Shown here: in pieces, positions 52,122 through 61,723 of the stretch | Layout of the letters: every line of letters starts with the position of its first letter | How positions within the stretch are numbered: the first letter of the stretch is position 1 | NCBI RefSeq assembly: GCF_004353845.1 | Contig: NZ_CP037864.1 | Location: forward strand, 4,960,001 to 5,024,000 | DNA length: 64,000 bases | Source: Citrobacter arsenatis | GTDB lineage: Bacteria; Pseudomonadota; Gammaproteobacteria; Enterobacterales; Enterobacteriaceae | Direction of reading: 5' to 3' | Made by a program: the position numbers and the translations under genes | Notes under the pieces: generated by a model | The model's database searches: none | What the model was told of the DNA's origin: nothing | Seen by the model: only the letters and a program-made list of their open reading frames with translations

Positions 52122-53816
52122 TTACTGAGCCGTAACCGTCTTCGCATCCGGGATACGGCACCAGTTGTTATTCTCGTTAATACCGCCATTTGGCGAGGTA
52201 TAACCGAGGCAACCCAAAATGGTGTCGTACAGTTCAACATGACGACGCGGCACCTTCATATCAGCTTCTTGCTTCAGATGTGCAAACGCCTTCGCATGGT
52301 CTGGGTCTTCCAGATATTTGTCTGACATCCATACCATCATAGGAACGCGGAACTGCTCAGGCGGGGCCATTTTACGCGGCGTACCGTGCAGGTGCTCGCG
52401 CTCGTTAATCGACTCACCGTGATCGGCGGCGTAGAAGACTATCGCTTTCTTATCGCGCAGTTGATCGAAAACTTTGGTAATAAAGTGATCAACATAGGTT
52501 ACCGAGTTATCAAACGAGTTGATCATCTCGGCCTTCGAACAGCCGCTATCAACATTGACACACTCCGGCTTCCACTGCGCATATTCGCGGGTGTAGCGCT
52601 GAGTGTAGTTAAAATGCGAGCCTTTGGTGTGAAGAATAATCAGATGCTTGTCACCATCTTCATTATTCTGCAAAGACTGCTGCATCTCGGTAATCAGCAG
52701 CATATCGTCAACGTTTTTGCCACGGTTACGCGGCTCCGCGCCAATCTGCTCACGGTAGGCGATGTTCTCCGCCATGGTATTACTGTAGAACCACATCTCG
52801 CTTTGCATCGCGTAGAGGTCTGTTTTGAATCCTAACTGACCGAGCACGGAAAAGACGTTTTGTTCTTTCAGCGTACGCTGCGGGTTTTCTTCCGCCCCAC
52901 CTTCACGCACAAACATACAGCGCAGCGAAAGTTTGGTTGCCGTATCGCAGGAATAGCCACGGAATGCAGCCAGGTTTTTCTCCTGGGCGAGCCTTGGCGT
53001 AGTATTTCGCTCATAGCCAAAAATCCCCATATGATCCCAGCGGGTCGTTTCCCCGATAATAAAGACCACATAGGTGTCGTCGAGATTTTTAGGCGCAACA
53101 TAGGTAAACTTTTTCGCCGGGTTCATCAGCGATTTGTTGTCTGAAGATTCATCCACCTGTGCCCAGGCGTACAACCCCAGCGCGGAGAGCCAGTTTGACG
53201 GCAAATAGGAGTTCGCCACGACCCCGCCATAGCTGGGTAAATCGATGCCGGTTTCACGTTCAACGCTTCTCTGTTGCATGCTTAGCAGGCGAATCGGCGC
53301 CCATACCAGCAGGCCAGCTAACAATACGACCGACACGCTACGCCATCTCATACCCGGCGTACGAATCTGTCTCATCAGGGTATAGCGGCAGCGGTTACTC
53401 CAAATCAGCACCAACGGAATAATACTGACCGAAACCAGCCACACGATGAAATGCCAGCCGACAACTTCTTTCGATAAATCAATATCGGTGGTCATTACGG
53501 ACGCGATAATACCGTAGCCAATTACCACATTCAGGAAGGTCATGTAATAACTGGCACCCGCAGAACACAGCACGACAAAGGTTGCCAGGACACGCCAGGC
53601 GCGCCGACCAAATAAAGAGAGAAGCCGTAATAAAAAGAAGGTCACCAGCACAGTGCCAGCTAATTCAACAACCGCAGAGAGTCCTTTCCAGACGGTAAAC
53701 TCGTGTGCATATCCGCTAAACCGACGGAAAAATACAGCACAGTTCATAAACAAACCGATATAGATTGCCAGCAAGAAACTGAGTTTCTGCTGCGTCATCG
53801 ACTTAATGTATCTCAT
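52122..53816 (-). CDS. eptB: Kdo phosphoethanolamine transferase EptB
   Basis: The 564-residue protein has five N-terminal membrane helices and a periplasmic sulfatase-type domain with the catalytic threonine in IGETTRWDHMGIFGY and metal ligands in YAADHGESINE and HGTPR. EptB adds phosphoethanolamine to the outer Kdo of LPS. The ATG at 53816 begins MRYIKSMTQQ as in E. coli (563 residues). The E. coli gene is controlled by sigma-E and by the MgrR and ArcZ small RNAs. Confidence 0.95.
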   Translation of the reverse strand: MRYIKSMTQQKLSFLLAIYIGLFMNCAVFFRRFSGYAHEFTVWKGLSAVVELAGTVLVTFFLLRLLSLFGRRAWRVLATFVVLCSAGASYYMTFLNVVIGYGIIASVMTTDIDLSKEVVGWHFIVWLVSVSIIPLVLIWSNRCRYTLMRQIRTPGMRWRSVSVVLLAGLLVWAPIRLLSMQQRSVERETGIDLPSYGGVVANSYLPSNWLSALGLYAWAQVDESSDNKSLMNPAKKFTYVAPKNLDDTYVVFIIGETTRWDHMGIFGYERNTTPRLAQEKNLAAFRGYSCDTATKLSLRCMFVREGGAEENPQRTLKEQNVFSVLGQLGFKTDLYAMQSEMWFYSNTMAENIAYREQIGAEPRNRGKNVDDMLLITEMQQSLQNNEDGDKHLIILHTKGSHFNYTQRYTREYAQWKPECVNVDSGCSKAEMINSFDNSVTYVDHFITKVFDQLRDKKAIVFYAADHGESINEREHLHGTPRKMAPPEQFRVPMMVWMSDKYLEDPDHAKAFAHLKQEADMKVPRRHVELYDTILGCLGYTSPNGGINENNNWCRIPDAKTVTAQ

Positions 53817-53970
53817 GCAAACAAACCCTGGGGATCGGGATAAAAACACCCTGTGAAGAGGCCAATCAGGCCTAACAGGGGAAAAATGCGACAACAGCAG
53901 AGGTGAAATGTCTACGGGCGCGGGTAAGTAGACCACAGGAGGGGGCAAAAGTGCTTATAGAGAATGCAAA

Positions 53971-54002
53971 TGGCGCATATATTTTTGTAAATATATGCGC
54001 CA
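53971..54002. terminator. Perfect 14-bp hairpin between eptB and yhjX
   Basis: TGGCGCATATATTT and AAATATATGCGCCA pair perfectly with a 4-nt loop. It is downstream of yhjX (26 bp after its stop) and upstream of eptB. On the minus strand only TTT follows, so termination may be weak; a binding site is also possible. Confidence 0.5.
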
Positions 54003-54027
54003 GGTATTAATCATACTACTAATAGAT

Positions 54028-55230
54028 TCAGGCGTGCGCCTCGGTGTAGACGCTACGTTGTGGCTGGCGAATAGTGGTAGAAAGCGCCAGCGAAATGATT
54101 AACAGCGCAAAGATAACGCAGAAGGTCACATAGAACCCGCCAAACAACGAAGCGATAATGGAGCCGCAGATACTGCCGATACCGAAGCCCAGGTAGATAA
54201 CGCCGTAGTTTTTAGCCAGGTTATTCAGACCAAAGAATTCACTGACCAGGGACGGGAACACGGTAATGGTGCCGCCAAAGTTAAATGCGACACAGGCAAT
54301 TGCCATAAAGAAGGTGACGTCATTTAGCGGCGCGAACAGCAGTGCAGCCATACCCACCAGCGAAACGACCTGGCCAATAGTGATAACGCGAATACGGGAG
54401 ATTTTATCGGATAGAATCCCCAGCACCAGACGGCCAGACAGGTTCGCGATAGAAATAACGGTAACCGCATTCGCCGCCGTTGCCACATCCATATGTGCCA
54501 GACTTTGTGCGATATCTTTCGCTACGCCAATCACATACAGGCCGCTCATACACGCCGTCAGGAACATGACTGCCAGCATCCAGTACTGCGGTTTACGCAT
54601 GGACTGCGCCAGGGTGTAGTCGTTCTCGACCACGCCATTTTTCGCCTTCACTTCCTGATTCGGCGCATCTTTCATCAGCGTGGAACCAAAGACGATCATC
54701 ACCAGCACAATCGCGCCCCAGATCATGAAGGTTTTTTCCAGACCCACGGTGCTCAGCAGTTGGCTGTCGATAAATTTAAAACCGAGGCTGCCAAGGCCAT
54801 AAGAACCGATGGCAAAGGCGGAGATCAGCCCTTTACGCTCAGGGAACCATTTTACGCAGTTGGAAAGCGTTAACAGGTAGCCTGCGCCATCCGCCAGACC
54901 CACCAGCACACCGGCGCTTAGCCACAGCATGATCAAGCTGTCGGAGTGAGCGGTTAAGAAGAAGCCGACACCCAGTAAAATACCGGAGGCCATGGTGACG
55001 CGTTTCACGCCAAAACGTTCCTGCAGCTTCCCGGCAATGGAAGAAGAAATCGCCAGCCCGAGGCTCAGCAAACCAAATGAAAATGCAACCTGACTCACCG
55101 GCGCATCAAGTTTAGAAGAGAGCGCACCGTTAAACAGACTCCAGGTATAAACAGAACCTAAAGCAAATTGGGTAATAATGGTGCCGATCAGTGTTAGCCA
55201 GCGGGTACGCTGATAATCAGAAGTTTTCAT
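54028..55230 (-). CDS. yhjX: MFS transporter YhjX (pyruvate-responsive)
   Basis: The 400-residue transporter has 12 predicted membrane helices and belongs to the oxalate:formate antiporter-like MFS group. It matches E. coli YhjX (402 residues), the main target of the YpdA/YpdB two-component system that senses pyruvate. ATG 55230 is chosen from that comparison. The exact YpdB operator is present upstream. Confidence 0.93.
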   Translation of the reverse strand: MKTSDYQRTRWLTLIGTIITQFALGSVYTWSLFNGALSSKLDAPVSQVAFSFGLLSLGLAISSSIAGKLQERFGVKRVTMASGILLGVGFFLTAHSDSLIMLWLSAGVLVGLADGAGYLLTLSNCVKWFPERKGLISAFAIGSYGLGSLGFKFIDSQLLSTVGLEKTFMIWGAIVLVMIVFGSTLMKDAPNQEVKAKNGVVENDYTLAQSMRKPQYWMLAVMFLTACMSGLYVIGVAKDIAQSLAHMDVATAANAVTVISIANLSGRLVLGILSDKISRIRVITIGQVVSLVGMAALLFAPLNDVTFFMAIACVAFNFGGTITVFPSLVSEFFGLNNLAKNYGVIYLGFGIGSICGSIIASLFGGFYVTFCVIFALLIISLALSTTIRQPQRSVYTEAHA

Positions 55231-55312
55231 GGCAGTCTTCCTGCATAAACAAAATGGGAAATTCTCTGCCAACAACCATACCGAAGCGCTTTTATGACCA
55301 GGAGAAAACGGC

Positions 55313-55343
55313 ATGAAATGCCGCCAGGACGGAATGAAATGCC
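55313..55343 (-). promoter_or_regulatory. YpdB-binding direct repeat upstream of yhjX
   Basis: On the minus strand two GGCATTTCAT copies are separated by 11 bp (55334-55343 and 55313-55322). This is the published YpdB motif of the yhjX promoter without a mismatch. Confidence 0.9.
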
Positions 55344-55481
55344 TGGATTGCGGAATGAATGACGAGACAAAAAGTCGGGTTACTGAATTTTATCGCATGA
55401 GTTAGTACACGCTATCACTGAGGCGCGTGTGATTGTTGATCTCAATATGTAAAAGAGATGTTTTACTGATGCTTTTTTTCG

Positions 55482-56186
55482 TTAAAATTTGGCGCTCACA
55501 CCCATGGTGTACATATAGTCGCTGTTGTTGGTGCTATTTTCCGCCTGCGAGAGCGCCGCATAAGCCGCCATATGCGGGTTCAACAGCATATCCGCGCCGA
55601 CGGTAACATCCAGCCAGTTACCGTCCTGCCCCACCGCCGTCATGCGGCTGAGGCCCGACTGCGCTTTCCAGATATTCTCGCCAAACTGCTGGTTATAGCT
55701 GATTTGCGCCCACGGTCGCACATCACCGAACTGCGAATTGACTCGCCAGCCCAGCGTGCTAACGCTGGCATGCCACAGCGGATCGTTCTGCGCTACCGAC
55801 GTCGCGCTATCGCCAAATTCGTTATAAGTAGACGTGGTTGAACCGTCATAATGCAGCGCGGCAACCGGACCGGTTGTCACCTGCCTTGAAAGCGGGAAGT
55901 TCCAGCCCAGACTCATGCCGCTGGTCGCATCCATAGGCGTCTGATCCTCCAGATTCACCACGGGCCCCGCCACATTTTGAGTGGAGCGAATGCGTTCTTC
56001 CAGAATGTCGTTATAACGTGGTTGGTGATCGCTGTCCCATGTATAGCGTTCAGCCGTATGCCCTGACATCGCATCAACGATATATTCTTGTTGCCAGCCA
56101 TATGCTGTATTGATGGACAGCGCACAAACTATGACGCTCGCCAGAGTTAACCTTTGGCGACCACTACTGTTTCTTATAATCATCAA
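55482..56186 (-). CDS. yhjY: Outer-membrane/autotransporter-like protein YhjY
   Basis: The 234-residue protein has a signal peptide (about 1-30, ending TAYG) and a beta-barrel-type C-terminal half with alternating aromatic residues ending in phenylalanine (GVSAKF). It matches E. coli YhjY, annotated as related to autotransporter beta domains and lacking a known role. Orientation and neighbours are as in E. coli. Confidence 0.88.
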   Translation of the reverse strand: MMIIRNSSGRQRLTLASVIVCALSINTAYGWQQEYIVDAMSGHTAERYTWDSDHQPRYNDILEERIRSTQNVAGPVVNLEDQTPMDATSGMSLGWNFPLSRQVTTGPVAALHYDGSTTSTYNEFGDSATSVAQNDPLWHASVSTLGWRVNSQFGDVRPWAQISYNQQFGENIWKAQSGLSRMTAVGQDGNWLDVTVGADMLLNPHMAAYAALSQAENSTNNSDYMYTMGVSAKF

Positions 56187-56342
56187 CGCGACTCCAGAAA
56201 AGAGCCGAATTCGGCGATATTATTGTCATTGTGTGAAGGATATCGGGCCCATCAGGCCCTGTATTAAATATTGTCTTTTTAGCTGGCGCGTCAAGGCGGG
56301 CCGAATGAAATTTTTACGCCAGTAAAAACAGCGAGGAAGAAT

Positions 56343-56912
56343 ATGCAGCGTTGCGGATGGGTCAGCCAAGACCCACTTTACATTGCCTACCACGACAAGG
56401 AATGGGGCGTCCCCGAAACCGATGGCAATAAGCTGTTCGAAATGATCTGCCTGGAAGGCCAGCAGGCCGGATTATCGTGGATTACCGTGCTGAAGAAACG
56501 GGAAAATTATCGCCACGCCTTCCACCATTTTGACCCGGAAAAAGTGGCGGCTATGACTGAAGAGGATGTTGAAAGGTTGGTACTGGATGCAGGCATTATT
56601 CGCCATCGCGGAAAAATTCAGGCCATTATCGGCAATGCTCGCGCCTTTTTGACCATGGCACAAAACGGAGAATCGTTTAGCGAGTTCGTCTGGTCATTTG
56701 TTGATAACCAACCGCAAGTAACCCGCGCCGCCAACCTGAGCGATATCCCCACCTCAACGCCTGCATCAGACGCGCTGTCTAAGGCGTTAAAAAAACGCGG
56801 ATTTAAGTTTGTCGGCACCACCATTTGTTACTCCTTTATGCAGGCGTGCGGCCTGGTCAACGATCATGTCACCAGCTGCATCTGTTACCCAGGAGAGCAA
56901 CATGATTCGTGA
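56343..56912 (+). CDS. tag: 3-methyladenine DNA glycosylase I
   Basis: The 189-residue enzyme has the zinc-binding residues C4 and H17 (MQRCGW, YHDKEWG) and the C-terminal NDHVTSCICY histidine and cysteine that complete the site, with the helix-hairpin-helix fold between. It removes 3-methyladenine from DNA. The constitutive enzyme, in contrast to AlkA. The stop overlaps the yiaC start by 11 bp. Confidence 0.96.
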   Translation: MQRCGWVSQDPLYIAYHDKEWGVPETDGNKLFEMICLEGQQAGLSWITVLKKRENYRHAFHHFDPEKVAAMTEEDVERLVLDAGIIRHRGKIQAIIGNARAFLTMAQNGESFSEFVWSFVDNQPQVTRAANLSDIPTSTPASDALSKALKKRGFKFVGTTICYSFMQACGLVNDHVTSCICYPGEQHDS

Positions 56913-57342
56913 ATCAAAGGCTGACGATCTACCGGCGATTCTGGCGCTGTGGATGGAAAGCACAATCCATGCCCATCCGTTTATCGAAGAGCGCTACTGG
57001 CGCGAAAGTGAATCTATCGTGCGTGATGTTTACCTGCCAGCCGCGCAAACCTGGGTGTGGGAAGAAGAAGGCAAGCTCAAAGGCTTTGCCAGCGTTATTG
57101 ACGACCGCTTTCTCGGCGCGCTGTTTGTCGCGCCTGCTGCCATCAGAAGCGGGATCGGCAAAGCGCTGGTGCAGCATGTGCAGCAGCGCTTTTCGCTACT
57201 CAGCCTGGAGGTCTACCAGAAGAATCAATCGGCGGTGAACTTCTACCATGCGCTGGGTTTTCGCATTGAAGACGGCGCATGGCAAGAAGAGACTCACCAT
57301 CCCACGTGGATTATGGGCTGGCAGGCGGATCAAACGCCGTAA
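56902..57342 (+). CDS. yiaC: GNAT-family protein lysine acetyltransferase YiaC
   Basis: The 146-residue protein matches E. coli YiaC in length and start (MIRE). The acetyl-CoA loop is IRSGIGKALVQHVQQ (about 75-89). E. coli YiaC was reported to acetylate protein lysines. It is translationally coupled to tag, with AGGAG before ATG inside the tag end. Its 3' end overlaps the convergent bisC by 32 bp. Confidence 0.92.
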   Translation: MIRESKADDLPAILALWMESTIHAHPFIEERYWRESESIVRDVYLPAAQTWVWEEEGKLKGFASVIDDRFLGALFVAPAAIRSGIGKALVQHVQQRFSLLSLEVYQKNQSAVNFYHALGFRIEDGAWQEETHHPTWIMGWQADQTP

Positions 57343-59644
57343 GCGTCAACTTCGGTCCGCTGTATTTTTCGAGCCACGCCAGCGCAGTATTGCCCGCGCA
57401 ACCATTCCCCAGCTTCGAGCTGGGGAGATCTTTGGTCAGCACGTTGACGGCACCGTTTTTACAAATACCGTTAGCAGCGAGATCCAAATCAGGCCAGGCA
57501 CCTTCATGAATACAAATGACGCCAGGTTTGATTCCTGTCGTCACGACTGCGCCCGCCAGAACTTGTCCTCGCTGATTCCACACCCTGACCGTGTCGCCAT
57601 CCACAATGCCGCGCGCATGGGCGTCTTGCGGATGAATCGTGACCGGCTCGCGGTCCGCTACCGCATACTGCTCGCGCAACGCGCTGTAGTTAAGCTGGCT
57701 GTGCAAACGGTGCGCCGGATGAGCAGACAGCAGTTGTAACTGTTCCGGCTCGGCGTTACCGAACCACTCATCTGGCTCCAGCCACATCGGGTGTCCCGCA
57801 CAATCCGCGTAGCCGTAACCGGCAATCCTCGCACAGTAGATTTCAATTTTACCGCTGTCCGTTTTCAGCGGATGCGCCTGCGGATCACGGCGAAAATCCG
57901 CGAAGCGGATAAACTGCGCGCTTGCGGCGTTTTCCGGCATTTCGATCAGGGCGTTGCGCTGCCAAAACTCGGCGAAAGGCGGCAACGTCACCTGTTGACT
58001 GGCCCCACGTTGCCCGGCAATTTTGTAAAAAGTCTCCAGCCACCCCAGTTCACTTTTGCCTTCGGTGAACCGTTCATATCCGCCCTTTTCCCAGCGTTCA
58101 CTCAGCTCAGCAAAGACATCAAAATCATTTCGCGCTTCGTCCTGCGGCGGCACAACCTGCTTCATCGGCACCAGATGCTGGTTGCTGTAGTCGCCGGTCA
58201 TGGTCAAATCATTACGCTCAAACGACGTCGTCGCCGGCAGCACGATATCGGCATGCTTCGCTGCGGCGGTCCAGTAACATTCTGAGATAACCACCAGCTC
58301 CGGTTTCTGCCAGGCGCGAATTAAACGGTTGGTGTCCTGGTGATGGGTGAAGTTAGCGCCGCCCGCCCACCACAACATGCGGATGTCAGGGAAATGGCGG
58401 TCCATTCCGTTGTGCTGGTAAAAGCCCCCGGGGTTCTCCAGCGCTTCGACAATCCGCGCCACCGGGATTTTATCCACCGCGTCGGTACCACCTTTAACGC
58501 TGCCCTGCATTGAAGCCAGCACCGCAGCCCGGCGCGTTGGATTACCACCGTTGGCAAAATGGTACGACAGCCCAAAGCCACCGCCAGGCGTGCCGATTTG
58601 CCCGAGCATGGCGGCCAGGATGACGATCATCCAGTGCTTCTGCTCGCCATACTGCTGGCGCTGCATCCCCCATCCCGCCATCAGCATGGTGGTATTTTGG
58701 TGAAATATCGCCGCCAGTTCACGTATTTTCGCCGCCGGAATCCCACAAATGTCGGATGCCCATTCTGCCGTTTTTGCAACATCGTCAGATTTACCCAGCA
58801 GATAGTCGGCAAAACGGTCATAGCCGGTCGTGCACCGGGCGAGAAATTCCTCGTCATGCCAGCCGTTTTCCACCAGCGTATACGCGATACCCAGCATCAG
58901 CGCTACGTCGGTCCCCATATGCGGGGCGATCCATTCCATCTTATCGCCAAAGAAATCGACGCTTTCCGATCGCATCGGATCGATACAGATCAACCGTTTC
59001 CCGCTGTCACGCAATGCCTCAAAGTAAGCAAGGCCCTGCTCGTCGGAAGCGTTCCAGGCAATCTTCAGGGTATTCAGCGGATTGGCGCTCCATAACACCA
59101 CCACATCGCTGTGCTCCAGCACGACAGGCCAGCTGGTCTGTTGCTGGTAAACTTCGTTACCGCCCACCACGTAAGGCATGATGGCCTGTGCAGCCCCCGT
59201 CGAGTAATCCCCCAGATGCCCGGTATAACCACCCGCCAGCGCCATATAACGCTGTAACAGGGTCGAGGCTTTGTGTAACACGCCGTTGGAGCGCCAGCCG
59301 TAGGAACCAGCAAAAATCGAGGCCGGGCCGAAGCTGTCGCGGATGCGTTTATGCTGCGTATGGATAAGCGTCAGCGCGTCATCCCAACTGACGCGAACAA
59401 ACTCATCCTGCCCGCGCACGCCCTGTGGGCTTTCCGGCGAAGCGAGGAAACCTCTACGAACCATCGGAAAACGTACCCGCGTTTTACTGTGTACCTGGTC
59501 ACGCACCACGGTTTGCAAAGAGTTGGGATGAGCGGTGGGCAACGCGCCGCGGGAGGAGAAAACGGTCTCGCCATCGGTTTCGACGAGAATAGGTCCCCAG
59601 TGGGCAGCGGTTAACACCGAGTAATGTGCGGGTGAATTAGCCAA
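57311..59644 (-). CDS. bisC: Biotin sulfoxide reductase
   Basis: The 777-residue molybdopterin enzyme of the DMSO reductase family has the same length as E. coli BisC. S148 in GDYSTGA is the expected molybdenum ligand. It has no twin-arginine signal, so it is cytoplasmic, unlike TorA and DmsA. It reduces biotin sulfoxide and methionine sulfoxide. Overlaps yiaC tail to tail. Confidence 0.94.
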   Translation of the reverse strand: MANSPAHYSVLTAAHWGPILVETDGETVFSSRGALPTAHPNSLQTVVRDQVHSKTRVRFPMVRRGFLASPESPQGVRGQDEFVRVSWDDALTLIHTQHKRIRDSFGPASIFAGSYGWRSNGVLHKASTLLQRYMALAGGYTGHLGDYSTGAAQAIMPYVVGGNEVYQQQTSWPVVLEHSDVVVLWSANPLNTLKIAWNASDEQGLAYFEALRDSGKRLICIDPMRSESVDFFGDKMEWIAPHMGTDVALMLGIAYTLVENGWHDEEFLARCTTGYDRFADYLLGKSDDVAKTAEWASDICGIPAAKIRELAAIFHQNTTMLMAGWGMQRQQYGEQKHWMIVILAAMLGQIGTPGGGFGLSYHFANGGNPTRRAAVLASMQGSVKGGTDAVDKIPVARIVEALENPGGFYQHNGMDRHFPDIRMLWWAGGANFTHHQDTNRLIRAWQKPELVVISECYWTAAAKHADIVLPATTSFERNDLTMTGDYSNQHLVPMKQVVPPQDEARNDFDVFAELSERWEKGGYERFTEGKSELGWLETFYKIAGQRGASQQVTLPPFAEFWQRNALIEMPENAASAQFIRFADFRRDPQAHPLKTDSGKIEIYCARIAGYGYADCAGHPMWLEPDEWFGNAEPEQLQLLSAHPAHRLHSQLNYSALREQYAVADREPVTIHPQDAHARGIVDGDTVRVWNQRGQVLAGAVVTTGIKPGVICIHEGAWPDLDLAANGICKNGAVNVLTKDLPSSKLGNGCAGNTALAWLEKYSGPKLTLTAFDPPASP

Positions 59645-59803
59645 GATGGCGCTCCTGAATGCGATGTGGCGGCTTATTTATTCTGCCGTTCAATGTTACT
59701 TACAAATTTCAGAGTCTTCCCTGGAATTTTCTTCATGTTCACACGTCATAATCAACCGCCACCGTCGCTGTGGCAAAGAAGAATAAGTCATTAAGGAATT
59801 GAG

Positions 59804-60466
59804 ATGAAGAAACGTGTTTTTGTTATTGCTGCCATCGTGAGCGGCGCCCTGGCGGTTTCTGGCTGCACAACAAACCCTTATACCGGCGAACGCGAAGCGG
59901 GTAAATCCGGCATTGGCGCGGGTATTGGCTCTCTGGTCGGTGCGGGCATTGGCGCACTCTCTTCTTCGAAGAAAGATCGCGGCAAGGGCGCACTGATTGG
60001 CGCAGCGGCTGGCGCGGCCGTTGGCGGCGGTATCGGCTATTACATGGACGTCCAGGAAGCGAAACTGCGCGAAAAAATGCAGGGAACCGGCGTCAGCGTG
60101 ACGCGTAGTGGCGATAACATCATTCTGAACATGCCAAACAACGTCACCTTTGACAGCAGTAGCGCTAACCTGAAACCTGCCGGGGCTAACACCCTGACCG
60201 GCGTGGCCATGGTCCTGAAAGAGTACAATAAAACCGCGGTTAACGTGCTGGGCTTCACCGACAGCACCGGCAGCCAGGATCTGAATATGCGTCTGTCGCA
60301 GCAGCGCGCGGACTCCGTCGCCAGCGCCTTGATCACTCAAGGGGTCGCCGCTAACCGTATCCGTACTCAGGGTATGGGCCCGGCGAATCCAATCGCCAGC
60401 AACAGCACGGCAGAAGGTAAAGCGCAGAACCGTCGCGTAGAGATTACGTTGAGTCCTGTGCAGTAA
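59804..60466 (+). CDS. yiaD: OmpA-domain lipoprotein YiaD
   Basis: The 220-residue protein has a lipoprotein signal with lipobox AVSGC (C21), a glycine-zipper segment (about 38-85), and a C-terminal OmpA-like peptidoglycan-binding domain (NVTFDSSSANLKP and GFTDSTGSQDLNMRLSQQRA). E. coli YiaD is a multicopy suppressor of bamB loss. A GTGA-type spacer and GAATTGAG precede ATG. Confidence 0.95.
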   Translation: MKKRVFVIAAIVSGALAVSGCTTNPYTGEREAGKSGIGAGIGSLVGAGIGALSSSKKDRGKGALIGAAAGAAVGGGIGYYMDVQEAKLREKMQGTGVSVTRSGDNIILNMPNNVTFDSSSANLKPAGANTLTGVAMVLKEYNKTAVNVLGFTDSTGSQDLNMRLSQQRADSVASALITQGVAANRIRTQGMGPANPIASNSTAEGKAQNRRVEITLSPVQ

Positions 60467-60472
60467 TCGTTG

Positions 60473-60545
60473 AGCCCGGTGGCGGCTTCGCCTTACCGGG
60501 CCTACGTTCGACATGTAGGCCCGGTAAGCGCTGCGCCACCGGGCA
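60473..60545. repeat. BIME between yiaD and the kgu repressor
   Basis: Two inverted REP palindromes (GCCCGGTGGCGGCTTC... and TGTAGGCCCGGTAAGCGCTG CGCCACCGGGCA) follow yiaD. Confidence 0.85.
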
Positions 60546-60607
60546 AATTACTTGCTTCGTCAGATTTTCCCGCTAAGGTATTCTCACCAAATTCAGGGAA
60601 ATCAGCG

Positions 60608-61624
60608 ATGAGCAAATCAACACGGGCAACCATCAGCGATGTGGCAAAGGCCGCAAAAACCGGCAAGACCAGCATTTCACGCTACCTCAACGGTGAAAAG
60701 CACCTGCTTTCCGACGCGCTGCTGGCCCGCATTGAACAAGCCATTGCCGATCTCGACTACCGACCCAGCCTGATGGCCCGTGGCCTGAAACACGGTCGCA
60801 CCCGCCTGATTGGCCTGATCATCGCCGATATTACCAACCCCTACTCCGTCAACGTGCTCAGCGGAATTGAAGCCGCCTGTCGTGATAAGGGCTTTACCCC
60901 GCTTGTTTGTAACACCAACAACGAAGTGGATCAGGAGTTGCACTATCTTGACCTGCTGCGCAGTTACCAGGTTGAAGGGATTGTGGTCAACGCCGTTGGG
61001 ATGCGCGAAGAGGGGTTGAACCGCTTGCAGCAGTCTGCGCTGCCGATGGTGTTGATTGACCGTAAAATCCCCGATTTCGCCTGTGATATGGTCGGGCTGG
61101 ATAACACCCAGGCGGCAACGGTTGCCACTGAGCATCTGGTCGAGCAAGGTTTTGAAGCCATCCTGTTCCTCAGCGAACCAATCGGCATGGTGAATACCCG
61201 CCGCGAACGCCTGAGCGCTTTTCGCGCTACGCTCGCACAGTCCCCCGGCGTTATCGCGCAAAATGCCGAAGTCCCGCTAACCGACAACACGCAACTGGAT
61301 GACACGCTGCGCCAGTTTCACCAGCAGCATCGGGGAATGCGCAAAGCCGTTATCTCTGCCAACGGTGCCCTCACGCTGCAAGTTGCCCGCGCCCTGAAGC
61401 GCATTGGCCTTAACTGGGGCAGCGATATCGGCCTGCTCGGTTTTGACGAACTGGAATGGGCAGAGCTGGCGGGCGTAGGTATTACCACATTGAAACAACC
61501 CACCTGGCAAATTGGCTACACTGCCGTTGAGCAGGTTGTAAGCCGAATTGATGGCGGCTCTGCTGCCATTCAGGAGCAGGTCTTCTCCGGCGAGCTGATC
61601 GTGCGCGGCTCTACCGCCCGTTAA
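60608..61624 (+). CDS. ptxS: LacI-family repressor of 2-ketogluconate use (PtxS-like)
   Basis: The 338-residue protein has an N-terminal LacI helix-turn-helix (ATISDVAKAAKTGKTSISRY LNG, hinge YRPSLMARGLK) and a periplasmic-binding-protein-like effector domain. It is followed directly by kguE-kguK-kguT, the gene order of the ptxS-kgu locus in Pseudomonas. A perfect LacI-type palindrome lies before kguE. The E. coli neighbour of yiaD is ghrB (yiaE), which encodes 2-ketogluconate reductase, likely just outside the window. The symbol is by analogy. Confidence 0.8.
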   Translation: MSKSTRATISDVAKAAKTGKTSISRYLNGEKHLLSDALLARIEQAIADLDYRPSLMARGLKHGRTRLIGLIIADITNPYSVNVLSGIEAACRDKGFTPLVCNTNNEVDQELHYLDLLRSYQVEGIVVNAVGMREEGLNRLQQSALPMVLIDRKIPDFACDMVGLDNTQAATVATEHLVEQGFEAILFLSEPIGMVNTRRERLSAFRATLAQSPGVIAQNAEVPLTDNTQLDDTLRQFHQQHRGMRKAVISANGALTLQVARALKRIGLNWGSDIGLLGFDELEWAELAGVGITTLKQPTWQIGYTAVEQVVSRIDGGSAAIQEQVFSGELIVRGSTAR

Positions 61625-61672
61625 ATTACCTTCGTGATGGTGATCATAAATTCGACATCATAGGCTTTTCTT

Positions 61673-61686
61673 TGGAACCGGTTCCA
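61673..61686. promoter_or_regulatory. LacI-type operator upstream of kguE
   Basis: TGGAACCGGTTCCA is a perfect 14-bp palindrome 38 bp before the kguE ATG. It is close to the PtxS operator core TGAAACCGGTTTCA, so binding by the upstream repressor is likely. Confidence 0.8.
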
Positions 61687-61723
61687 TCTAGCGTTATAAC
61701 AAGAACGCTAGTCTGGAGTTTCC

